The notes under the pieces were generated by a model. The model worked only from the letters and a program-made list of their open reading frames with translations. It did no database searches and had not been told where the DNA came from. Positions 52,039 through 63,381 of a stretch of DNA of 64,000 bases are shown here, piece after piece. The position numbers were made by a program, and so were the translations under genes. Positions within the stretch are counted from its first letter, which is position 1; each line of letters begins with the position of its first letter. This DNA is from Nymphaea colorata (taxonomy: Eukaryota; Streptophyta; Magnoliopsida; Nymphaeales; Nymphaeaceae). The stretch covers positions 16,788,106 through 16,852,105 of the forward strand of contig NC_045141.1 of NCBI RefSeq assembly GCF_008831285.2, written 5' to 3'.

Positions 52039-55000
52039 ATGGACAGGTCCGCGCTTACCGTTGGTCCCGGCATGGACATGCCGATAATGCACGACAGTGA
52101 TCGGTATGAGCTCGTCCGGGACATAGGATCGGGGAATTTCGGCATTGCGAGGCTGATGAGGGACAAGCAATCGAAGGAACTTGTGGCTGTCAAGTACATC
52201 GAGCGCGGCGAGAAGGTAGTTCTTTTTCGATTTGCTCGCTCTTTTTGCATCTCTGCATCTTCTTCTTCTCCTTTCTTTTTTAAAATAGAAGTCCTGTAAT
52301 TTCTCGGTCGAATTCCGTTGAGTTATGTGCTTACCTTCTTCTTTGGTTTATCAATCGTTTAATTTGCTTCATGCTTCGATGAGGCTGCGTTTGGCCTGTG
52401 CTGCTGTGTGCTAGTTCGTTTTTCATTCAAGCTGATTCTAAACTAGTTATTTTAGATGACGCACTCTATGTTCTTGTTACCGTTATCCAGTCTAATACTG
52501 AAATCTCGATCTTGTATTTCGACGAAATCTACTCTAGTTCCCCAATTTTGGATGCATTCGAGACATACTTGTGAAAAAGAAAGACGATTAAAGTTCATGT
52601 GGCGTGTACAACGAAGATATTAGTTCGATTTGACATTATTATAAAAAGCATTTCAATGCAGTTTTCCTTTTTCTCCTTAAACTGAGTGTTTTTTCTTCTA
52701 ACTACTGTATTTGTTTCCTGTTCAGATCGATGAAAATGTTAAGAGAGAAATTATTAATCATAGGTCTTTGAGGCATCCTAACATCGTCAGATTCAAAGAG
52801 GTATGTTTTAATTTTCTAGGGATTCCCATCATTGTATGGGAAGAAAGTGTGTATGATTAATCCCTCTCGGTGTGAACTGTACAGGTTATATTGACGCCCA
52901 CTCATCTGGCGATCGTTATGGAGTATGCAGCTGGTGGGGAGCTTTTTGAGCGAATCTGCAATGCTGGACGCTTCAGTGAGGATGAGGTTTCTTAATATAT
53001 TACAGAAAAGTCTTCTTCTTGTGTTACTCTGTTTTGTTGTTAAATCTTTTTGTCTTTTTGCAGGCACGTTTCTTCTTTCAACAACTAATCTCGGGTGTTA
53101 GTTACTGTCATTCTATGGTACATGTGCATCCCATTTGAATATTGTTCTTGTCTGATAATAAATATATATTTATAATTACTGATTATGACAAAATTTCTTC
53201 ATTATGTTGTGATGAAGCAAGTCTGTCACCGTGATCTGAAACTTGAAAACACACTTTTAGATGGGAGTGCAGCTCCTCGTCTGAAGATATGTGACTTTGG
53301 CTATTCAAAGGTAAGAATGGCACATTTCAAAATCCTTCTGCTTTCAATAACAATTTGCGTGGTGGTTGGAAACTTGGAATATTGTTGCATCATGTACTAA
53401 CCTTTATTCGTTCAGGTTTATTCTCACGAGGTTCTCTTATATTCTGATCCATTCTTTGCCTTTTCTGTCCTTTTCTATGCATCATCAGACGAAGCACTTT
53501 CACTTTCAAAAATGTTTTATCATGTTGTTATTGTTTCCACCTGTACAAAAATTTTGATTTAGAATTTTCGTTCTATTATATTGATCATGTTCTTGTTGTG
53601 TCGAAAAGAACTTTCAAAGATCACATTTATCCAAGTGCAATCACCAATACTCTTTATAACATTGTTTCTTATCAAATTTAATCTTGAATTATTTTGGAAT
53701 CCTTTTCAGTCTTCTGTGCTGCATTCACAGCCAAAGTCTACTGTTGGCACTCCTGCATATATTGCACCAGAGATACTGCTCAATAAGCATTATGACGGAG
53801 AGGTAAGATCTACATAAATACACAGTTAGTGAAGGTATCAGTAAAAGAAAAAATGGTGCCGATGTAACCACCACATTTGGTTACTACTATCACTTGTCAG
53901 CTGCCTTTTTTTATTACTACTAGTATTGCTTTGTTACTGCTTCTGTTTCTGTTATGTTGTCTCGTCTTTTAGCACAATTTATATGAGTGACTTACTTTTT
54001 AATGCTAAATTGACTTGCCCATTGTGCTATAAAGTGTATAATGAAGCTGTTAATGTGTCTACAGCAGCTTCAAGAGGTGCAATTTCTGTAGTTCATTTTG
54101 GCAATTACTTGGATTTGCTTGTGCTGCGGTTTCAAGATTCAGCCAAGTAATTCAAGTTTGACAATTTCCTCTACTTTATGTTGTTATCGATACTATTCAG
54201 TTACGTTCATTAAATGTTTGCTGTCCATGCTTTTGTATGTTAGTTTCAGCATATTTCTTTCACTATTAGTACCCTTGATTCTAATCAAATATTGAAGCTT
54301 GTTTGTTTTTTCCCTCTTTGTTTTGAGTTATCTGCTGCTTGGAGAGTGGAAAAGGCAAGACCCTCACATACACAGAAATTAAGTATTAAATTCTTTTGTT
54401 GTCTAATAATGCATAGATATTTGTATATCTATAGAACTTTGATCCTTTTTTACAAGGTGATTATATTTGTCTAAATCATTTAACACAGTGTTGAAATGAA
54501 GAAGAGAAAACATCAAACTAATAAAAAAGTGGATATTAGCTCTCGTTGACAGAATGGAAGAATGGACTTTTTTCAATTAATTTCTTTGTGGTAATCATGA
54601 TAAAATTGGCTTTTGCCTCTTTTGATTATAAAGAGTACTAAGGGTTGTGTTGACCAGTGAAAGAGGACAGATGGGGTGGTAGTCATTGAGGGGCAGTCCT
54701 GGCATAAATGTAAAGAGTATCTAAAAGTATTGGGTATGAATATAATAAGACTGGGGTTGGGTCGGGCTGAAAGCTCATGTTGGATACATGTTACCCTCTT
54801 TTATATGGGGTGTTGAGGACCCCCCAGGATTTAGTGAGAATCATAACAGAGTCCACCCCCCTTCAAATATCAGATGAATGGAGGATGTTGCTCGCAAAGT
54901 GTAGGGCTTTGTTCATGACGTGACGTTGGCCTAGCCTGGTCAGCCTTTGATTTGAGTCACACACGCACAAAAACAAAATATCCTTTTGCCCCTGGTTAAC

Positions 55001-58000
55001 CCTAGGGAGTGTAGTGCCTGTGTTGTGTGTCTTCCTTTCCCTTAATTTCAGGGAATGGTAGCTGCAGCTACCTAAGTGTAATAGTGAAAACCATGAGAGT
55101 GGAGGAGAGGAAGCAACAGAGAAGTTGCACTAGTCTAATAATGGAAAATCCTTTTGATTTATAGATCTTTGTGTTTTTGACAATTTCTCACCTTAATGCT
55201 CCGTAAATCTGACATGTCAGAGGTGGTTTTATCTTCAGCTGGTTGGATGAGTTACCATCAAACTTGAACTTTCTGTGAGATGGTTACTGCTTTTTAAGTA
55301 CTTGAGATTTACTTATAGCAAGTTTCCTCAAAAGCTCACCAAGATGATAGTAGCCTCTCCAAACATACTACCAACTGAGGTTCTGGCCCATTGCTGTTAG
55401 AGTCAGATTATATTGCCTAATCCATAAGTTAGTCTTTTCAAACAAAAGTGAACAGGAGGTTCCTGAAATCTTTTTACTAAAAAAGGAGTTTTGATTTTTC
55501 AGTTAAAGACTATGGTCAGCCAACTGCTTAAGAGAGGGGAGTTGAATTATGTCTGGGCTTCCTTAGTACATTTCCTTTATTTGATGTTATTTTTAGTTTG
55601 GGAGGTTCTCATGCTGCTGCAGAAGACCTGTAGGACCCCACATCTGCCAAATCCACATTATGTTGGCACTACATTATAGTGATGTTGTGCCTTACTATGA
55701 GGAGTCAGTTCTTACGCCTTACTATAAGGAGGCATTTATAACAAGTTCTATACATACTGTGTATTTATTAAAATGTAAGCAAATAAAATGCCCAAATGAA
55801 AGTAAATATAAAAGGACGCTGTTCAACAAAGTTTCTCCTGTTTAATGATCTATAACTGTACCCTTCTACAACTAAAGTGGGATTCAAATCTGTGTCACAA
55901 ATTTCACGAGTCGTGATATTTATGAGAAAATCAAATGAAACAAAAAATTGGGAAAAAGTCACGTTATTTGGAAAATACTGCCAAAACAAAAATTTTGTGA
56001 TTTTATCTTTATATTGCAATATTTTTTAATTTTTGGAATTTTAATTTTTTTAAGATTTTTTCATTTTTTTTTAAAAATTGTCAAGATTTTCGGGACGAGA
56101 ACAACTTCACCAAAAAATACCCAAGAAAAACCTTGTGATATTTTCCCAATAACGATGCTTGTGACAACAATTCAAAGATCTTGAAGGTGTGGGAATTAGA
56201 TGAGAGTCATAAACTAATTTAACTAACACCTTAGGTTCATGTGAAGGGTATTTTTTTTGTTTTCATTGACTGTCATTATAAAGATGCTTTTTCTTGCAGC
56301 TTTTACCTCTAGCACATGACAAAAATGAGTGACTGTTTAATCTCAATCTTGAATTATTTGCTATGAGATAAGCCAGATATGCTTGGCACTGAAATGCTGG
56401 TTTTGCTTCAGCACAGTGACGGAGCCAGAAATTTCTGGCTAAGGGACATAGTAGTTCAAATTTCAAATTTGAAGAGGGCAACCATATAAATTAGTGAAAA
56501 GAAAATGAAGCATCAATATGGAGATAAGAAAATTTGTATGGGCTGGAGCAGGCAATTGCCTACATCAGCCAAATGTGCCTCCGCCAATGCTTCAACAAGA
56601 TAGTTGGCTTTGAGACCTCATTTAGAGAAGGCCGGGGCCTGGGATATTTGAAGTTCATTATAAGAAGGCACAAATGCAGAATGATTTCCTTCTTTTCCTT
56701 CTTATGCTTTACAGACCTTCCACACAAAGAAGGGCTTAACACTTCAAAACCAGTTCTAAGTGGATGTTCCTCAGTCCATTTTTGGTTGGTTAATTAATCA
56801 TACTAAAGTTCATTCCCGATCAAGCCTTTTTGAAGCTTTTATTTCAAAATTTTATTAGGAAGGTGGAGATTGGTATGTAATGACAGGCATGTTAGGATGC
56901 TTTCTTGATATTAAGATGTGTGTATGCAGTATGCACTATGCAATTATATACAACTTCAACATGTTATTGGAAACGTGGACATTGATGTATGGTATAACAG
57001 GAAAACAGGTGTCTTTGAATATTAAGAGACATACATGATACATGCAATCATGCGTTTCTTTATATTGTTGGTAACCTGATGAACGCGGGAATGGTTAATA
57101 AGCACATTGTCAATTTTTTAAGAATGAGCTTATTAGGTTTTTTTCGCCTGTTATTTAGGTTAGTTTGCAAAGCATGTTGGCTCTGAACGATTTACTGGAT
57201 ATTCTAAGCTGCTCTCGGTTCCATAAAATTCTTACATTCCCTCTTTTTTCAACTGTGATGCTAGTCAGAACCATATAATGTACGCTTCATCATCTTTTCT
57301 ACACTGTTCTGAACTTTTGCAGATTGCTGATGTGTGGTCTTGTGGAGTAACGTTATTTGTCATGTTAGTGGGTGCCTACCCTTTTGAGGATCCTGCAGAG
57401 CCTAAAAATTTTAAGAAGACTATACAGGTTTACTATTCAGATGACCTGTTGTATGAGCATCTCAATGGTCCCTTTCTAGCATTGATTGATTCCACTGTTT
57501 CATTCTTTCTGGCAGCGAATAGTGAATGTACAATACGCTATCCCAGAAAATATTCAAATCTCCCCAGAATGTCGAAACCTAATCTCGAGGATCTTTGTCC
57601 CCACTCCAGCTACGGTAATGCTCATCTCTGTCTGGTTGTCTTGCCCTCCCTCTTCCTTTTTACATCAAATGTGGACTTGGGGACATGCATGGAATTCCTA
57701 GTACTTGGAAACAGTTAAATTCTATAAATTTTCTGCTGACTTTTCTTATTACTCATTGTTCTGAGGATGTTTCATTCATTTACCCGTATGGTATCCAGAG
57801 AATTACAATACCTGAGATCCAGTACCATGAATGGTTCCTAAAGAACCTTCCGGAAGATCTCATGCAAGAAAACACAATGAATTTTGAAGAGCCGGACCAA
57901 CCAATGCAGAGCGTGGATGAGATCATGCAGATACTAGCTGAAGCTACAATTCCTGCAGCTAATACACACATTGGCCAGTTCTTCCCAGGATCTTTTGATC

Positions 58001-58083
58001 TAGATGACGATGAAATGGATGATCTGGACTCCGACCCCGACCTTGACATCGACAGCAGTGGAGAAATCATCTATGCTATGTGA
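52039..58083 (+). CDS. Subclass III SnRK2 protein kinase, OST1/SnRK2.6-like
   Basis: ABA-activated serine/threonine kinase; the family phosphorylates bZIP factors and the SLAC1 anion channel and is held off by clade A PP2Cs. Nine coding exons: 52039-52215, 52726-52800, 52885-52986, 53064-53117, 53218-53310, 53710-53802, 57323-57427, 57516-57614, 57799-58083; 360 residues, close to Arabidopsis OST1 (362). All junctions are GT..AG and in phase. Seen: N-terminus [24 protein letters not shown], glycine loop GSGNFG, catalytic K52, HRDLKLEN with D142, DFG D162, activation loop [17 protein letters not shown] with S173 and S177 in place of OST1 S171 and S175, and [21 protein letters not shown]. The C-terminus has the SnRK2 box ([15 protein letters not shown]) and the acidic ABA box ([21 protein letters not shown]) of subclass III, ending GEIIYAM. 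Oddity: FVPTPATRI replaces the usual FVADPAKRI. Intron 6 is 3.5 kb and holds a transposon-like repeat. Confidence 0.96.
53803..57322 (+). other. SnRK2 intron 6, 3520 bp, with inserted repeats
   Basis: The other seven short introns are below 515 bases, so this one has been expanded. It carries the inverted-repeat copy at 55732-56612 and, at 54.63-55.15 kb, sequence of repeat-like character (TGGGGTGTTGAGGACCCCCC, long G/C runs) that is not exon. No other gene is visible. Confidence 0.7.
55732..56612 (+). mobile_element. Dispersed repeat copy A (inverted partner at 62387-63224)
   Basis: About 880 bp in SnRK2 intron 6 that align, reverse complemented, with 62387-63224. Shared landmarks in order: CATTTATAACAAGTTCTA, TCTCCTGTTTAATGATCTA, CTTGTGATATTTT, ACCTTAGGTTCATG, TTATAAAGATGCTTTTTC, AGCCAGAAATTTCTGGCT, TGTATGGGCTGGAG, then GATAGTTGGCTT. 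No transposase or reverse transcriptase frame. The class of element is not determined. Confidence 0.85.
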
Positions 58084-58528
58084 TTATCTTAATCTTATAA
58101 ATGCTAGAGGCCTGAGTGTTACTCATCCTGCCCGATCATGGCTTGGGAATCATGCGGCCTTCAGACTTGTGTAGTGACGACGCTCTTCTCGACTGAAGTT
58201 TTTTGGGTCAAAATCTGGAGAGTAAGTCATTAGCACCTGTAATCTATATATGTTGGTGGTTTCACTTGATGCTTGTTCATATACACGTTGCCAGGGTTCT
58301 GTTTCATATATTTGGAATGGCTTCTGATTGTTCCAACTGCAACCGCTGTTTAAACTTGTCAAGAAGACACTAGGGCTCGATTGCAGTGGCGTTGTACTCT
58401 CTCTGTTGTGACACTATTTATGTAGCTTTACCATTCTAATATCCAATGGGTAGCAGCTCCATATTTGTGAATAATCTAATATGTGCTATAATTTCCTGGA
58501 ATGCCGCAAATTTAATTTCTCATGAGAG

Positions 58529-58561
<33 letters not shown>

Positions 58562-59420
58562 CGGATTGTTCCCTGTTAAAAATCGATGGTTGGTGTCTAC
58601 CTGACAACATGAAGATTGCCTATATCAAGCTGCTGAAGATTTTTAAATCAGGGGAGGTGTCATGAGTGCAGAGTCTAGCTTCAGTGACCTAGGATTCTTG
58701 CAAGTTGGCCAAATATCTCTAGCAATTTTAATGTACCTGTCCAGGGGCTTCTATTCTTATTCTTTTGGTATGTTGAATCTTCTGGTGTCTCGGGTGGATG
58801 AACTCTCCTGATTGAAGAGAAATGACCAGCAGAAACTTCTCAAACGCTAATGACCGTGTCAAATTAAGATTATTCTAGTCAATCGAACATTAAGTCTCTG
58901 TAAAATCCTATAACAGCCCGAGTTGCAGATTCCTTACACTTCCACTGGAGTGTACATAAAAATACAATAAGCCAATGGGTTGACATATTAGATGTGGAGA
59001 GTTTGGATGTGTGATTTAAGCGTCACCAGGTCTGATTACAAATGAACATTCGAACTTGAATTTGGAGTTTGTTGTATGGAATGATGTATCAAGTTAGTTC
59101 AAACCTGCGACTTAAGTATGCACTTCCGTACCAAACACAAATCTGATTATCAACACGATCCTTATAAGTCTGAACAATCCAGTTTAGCGATCCGACAAAT
59201 ATGACTCGCCGGGATTTCTCATATTATATGCCACAGTCCACATGATAATAGCTTAAAGCACTTCAAAAATCTAGACTCATTATGTTATTACTGTAATCTT
59301 GATTCTGATAACTAGCAGAACAAGTGGATCACAGAATTAGATTAATATAACAGTCATGGCCTTGTGAATCCGTCCGGGACTAATCTACAGAATTCAGAAG
59401 TTGCCGATTCCACAAGTCAA
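58084..59420. other. SnRK2 3'UTR and intergenic DNA
   Basis: The first ~400 bases are probably SnRK2 3'UTR; an (AG)n tract lies at 58529-58560. I see no gene in 58.6-59.4 kb. It may hold unrecognised LRR remnants of the adjacent RNL pseudogene. Confidence 0.5.
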
Positions 59421-61650
59421 CACCTTTTAGGGCTATGCAGTAGTCTACTTCTAGCTTGTTACTACTCTGAAGCCCACTTGGAACGTCCAGTATCTTGATT
59501 AACCCCACAAATAATCATTAATATCCTTTGCTGGTGTAGAAAGGAAAGGGATCCAAGCAGTCGTTTGCATTAAAAGATCAGAACCATGAGATTTTCCATT
59601 CTCCCTAGAAATAGAGGCAACCAATGTGAGTAAGCTGCGAAGTTCAGGAAGAGAGTCCCATATCAAACCAGTTCCAGGTACTCATTTGATCTGCATACAT
59701 ATAAAATGCAATTGAATTTGTGAACAGCTTCTGAAAAATCAGCAAGGCCACACTAACGTTTTCACATCTTCATCTTCTTTACCGTGGAGTTCAATCATAG
59801 TGTCAATAACGGAGGACATGTGAAACATGACAGCAAAACCTGAGACGTGAAACCTTGTGGCTTTGGCTTCAAGCCTTCAAACGTCGGAGCATCTAACGTT
59901 GGTGCAAAGACGGCTCCTCTCATGGCCGCAAAGAACGGGAACCAAACGTTCTCTAAGTGCTAAGAAGAAGGTGGAATGCAACGGATATCTCCTGGTGAGA
60001 ACAGATGGAGAGCGCCGAGTAGATGGCAGCCGCAGGCATGCTACATAAGATGCCAGTACCAGAAGTGGTCGATCCACGCTTCTTTCATAGGAAACAACGT
60101 CCATTCCCAGCTGTGGAGTGTCGTTCCATATCTTGGTAAGGATCATATATATATATAGAGCAAAAGAGTCAGACAGGCTTGAGCTGTCATCAACATGTTG
60201 CTGAGCCCTGGTTCTCTTTCTTCCGAAGGCGTAGTTATGAAACTCTTGGGTTTTCTCCTGTCAAAATTCAACTCAACCAGGGCCACCTCATGGTTGAAAA
60301 TTTGTTGATATCAGTGCCAGTGGTAGTCGATCGCATCTCTTGATTATCTGCAAAAATAACCATATGACCTGAGGATTAGAAGAATCAATCATATACAGCA
60401 TACATGGGTGAGCACATTCGCATCCTTAGTAGAAAGTATTTGAGTGGAGTGCGACAATCACACCCACCATTTCCGAACTACGATAATCAAACCATTCCCG
60501 AAAATTCTTTAGATCCTTCTCAGACCAAACATCGATAATCAAACCATTCCCGAACTACGTAATTTGCTGCTCACTCATCCCATGCGCTTTCTTCCTCATT
60601 GCATCTTCTACATCTTTAAACCTGGGCACTGCTCCAACCTGCAACAGAGTCCATATTCCTTTCAGGATGTCTAGCGTATCTGGAGATCTGGAAAGTGTGA
60701 AGTAGAAGATATTCGCACCGCACAGGCCTGACAACAGTGGATGCAGAAGCCAAGTGACGAACCAGTATTGGACAAGCATTGTTCAACTGTAGAAGGATGA
60801 AGAATTTAAAATTTTGGCACATATAACATTTGAAATTTTAAATGTGTGATTTTAATCATCAAAAAATTGAGACTGCTGGGTGTACGTTTAGTGCAATCCA
60901 AAGGTGTATTATTCCAAAAATCACCTATGTCAAATGCACGGAAAATTGATGGTTAAAAACCATCGTGTTAATTTACAAAAAAGCTGCAATCATGATTTAA
61001 CGAAGAATGCAGGGAAACATGATTTTCTTTTCAAATGATGAATTCACCTTGAACGTCAAGTCTGTGAGACCCACAAAGAGAGGGACGTGGTTGAGTAATA
61101 GAAGGGAAAGACACCTGCTGTGATATCTTGGTCCCTGCAGAGCTTGTTCACCAAGGTGGTCTTTCCGCAACCCACCATTCCACAAACGACAACCACCTGA
61201 CGCATCCCCACCATCCCTTTCAGCTCAAATCAGAGGCTTCTTTATCCCAAATACCCTACCAGGGAGAGGAGGCAGAGCAGCAACAGATGCGCCCAACCTG
61301 ATTCCAGCCACCTCGCGTTCACCCATCAACTTATCCAACTTGGAATTTATTTCCTTCATCCTCAAGCTCAGTGCCAATACCCCTCTCAGAGGCGCACTCT
61401 ATGGACTACGAATCCCTGAGTCGCTTCTTCAAACTCTTCTAGCCGTCGGGAGTTTCGATGACTTCCTCGCCCACCTTCCAGTAGGGAACTTGGGGACAAT
61501 TGCTTATAAGCTCTCCACCACTTTTGATCTCGCAGCACAGGGTGCAAGCTCCCAATCCGCGGGCAGTTCGCCTAGTATCGGTCCTAACCTTTCCAACGCT
61601 CTTCCAACCCGCTTGTACTACATTTTAAACACACGATGACGAGCAGCTAT
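59420..61650 (-). pseudogene. Decayed RPW8-NBS-LRR (RNL, ADR1/NRG1-type) resistance gene
   Basis: RNLs are helper NLRs in plant immunity. Reading the minus strand, pieces of the whole architecture appear in the right order but in changing frames: RPW8-side remnant (ELISNCPQVPYWKV, about 61500) and linker EINSKLDKLMGEREVAGIRLG (61290-61355); P-loop GMVGCGKTTLVNKLCRDQDI (about 61130-61185); an RNBS-A-side segment NIFYFTLSRSPDTLDILKGI (60650-60713) with FKDVEDAMRK; a GLPL-like IIKRCDRLPLAL (60312-60350); IELHGKEDED (59766-59810), like ADR1 WxELHxxDEEDA; STWNWFDMG (59655-59680); MENLMVLIF; and LRR start KLEVDYCIALKG (59440-59465). Stops and frameshifts separate them (for example FGIKKPLI is followed by a stop, one frame off the P-loop). 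Bases 59440-59560 align with the intact paralogue at 63830-63990. A 52-bp tandem duplication lies at 60481-60560. Confidence 0.82.
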
Positions 61651-62236
61651 TCGTTTTATTATATTCCACGCCTGTTGCAACGCCGGCAGCTGCTCTCTAA
61701 CCCAAATTTTGGCCATCTTCCCTGGTTTTCGATTTGCCTACAGTCCTGCCGGCCATATAAATTCTTTTAAGTTCCCACCGGTGATACCTGTAGCATCTCT
61801 CCTCTTCACTGGAAGACTTCGGTTCCAGCATAGCCACATGAAACGTCAGCGTTTATAATGTAACTTTGCTATCAAGTTATTCTTGAGGCATCTATAAAGA
61901 CGCCATCAACCAAGAATGGCTTCTTGTTAAAGCATAAAAAGCCGTCAACCACCCTCGATAGTTTGTTTCTATGTTAAAAAGAGTACAGAAAAAGTGAGAC
62001 CCTTTTTCCCACTCATGCTTTCTGTTGAATGTGTGCCCTTGTAAATTGATTGACGCATCAAACATTCCCTTGTGAAGCAAACGGTGCCCAGTTTTATTTT
62101 GTTGGTGATTTTTCTAACATTTGAACTTACAAGAAATTGTCTCACGTGGGAAGCAAAGTAATGACCACGGGCTTCAAACACATGGGCGCAGTTGATCTGC
62201 CACCAATAGCTGTGGCTCTCTTTATATGATACGGTG
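61651..62236. other. DNA between RNL pseudogene and transposon remnants
   Basis: No recognisable coding signal; minus-strand frames at 61892-62181 have no domain that I know. It may contain unrecognised 5' RNL sequence. Confidence 0.4.
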
Positions 62237-62386
62237 CACTACACCAAAAAAGGTTTTTACCGGCCTATGGTGCCGGGAGAAATAACTCCTGGCGCTCAAC
62301 AAGCGACCCGGTTGGTTTAGTAGCAGACGGCCACACTACCGCCACTGAATAAATGACGGCACCACGTAAAATTTCCACAGTGCAAT
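62237..62386 (+). mobile_element. CACTA-like transposon terminus fragment
   Basis: Begins CACTACACCAAAAAAGG (62237-62253), which fits the CACTA/En-Spm tip, followed by GC-rich subterminal sequence (TTTACCGG, GGTGCCGGGAG, GCGACCCGG). The partner end is not found in the window, so it is probably a truncated or nested remnant abutting repeat copy B. Confidence 0.55.
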
Positions 62387-63224
62387 CCAAGCCAATTATC
62401 TTGTTACAGCAATGACGAAGGCACGTTTGAGCTGATTGCCCACTCCAGCCCATACAAGTTATCTTATTTTCATATTGGTGTCCATTATCTTTTTATTAAT
62501 TTATATATAGTTGCACCCTTCAATTTTGAAATTTAAACTACTAATGCCCTTCAGCCAGAAATTTCTGGCTCCCACTGTTAAAGCATCAAAATCATAAGAA
62601 AAAAGAGAATTTCAGTGCCTGAAGCACGTCATGCTTACCTCATAGCAAATAATTAAATATTGAGACTAAACTGTCTACGTATTTTTGTCATGTGCTATGG
62701 TAAAAGCTGCAAGAAAAAGCATCTTTATAATGACAATGAAAACAAAAAGATGCTCCTATCATGAACCTAAGGTGCTAGTTAAATAAGTTTATGACTCTCC
62801 CCTGATTCTCACACCTTTCAGTTTTTTGAATGGTTGTCACAAACATCGTTCTTAGCAAAATATCACAAGGTTCCCCTCTAGCATTTTTCGGCAAAGTTGT
62901 TCTCTTGGGGAAAATCTCAATAATTTTTTTAAAAAGTAAAAAATCAGAAAAACTTATAAAATTTTTGAAAATTAAAAAAAAATCAGTATAAAATTGTCAG
63001 ATTTTCAAAATCTGGTGACCTTTTACCCATTTTTTCGTTTTATTTGTTTTTCTTATAAATATCATGATTCAAAATATTTGTGGCACTGTTTTTGAATCCC
63101 ATGTTGGTTGTAGAAGGATATAGTCATAGATCATTAAACAGGAGAAGCTTTCATGAACAGCTTCCTTTAATATTTGCTTTCATTTTAATAAATAAAAATA
63201 TGTCTAGAACTTGTTATGAATGCA
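62387..63224 (-). mobile_element. Dispersed repeat copy B (inverted relative to 55732-56612)
   Basis: Reverse complement of copy A over about 840 bp, with many substitutions and small indels. The perfect palindrome AGCCAGAAATTTCTGGCT is kept at 62553-62570 (copy A: 56423-56440). It lies between the RNL pseudogene and the intact RNL. Confidence 0.85.
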
Positions 63225-63381
63225 ATAAAATACTCTTATTGCTCAACCAACAGTCAGACATGGCACAAGCACGAGTGTCCGCATGCAAATGTCTACTACA
63301 ATCACATAAAACAAATAACCAAGTAAAATGCTTAAATTTCCACATATACATGCTAAAGGCATGGAAAGAAAATCCAAACGA

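Noticed and set aside
61340-61639. 99-codon plus-strand frame
   Set aside because: It is antisense to the RPW8-side remnant of the RNL pseudogene, whose minus-strand pieces are recognisable.
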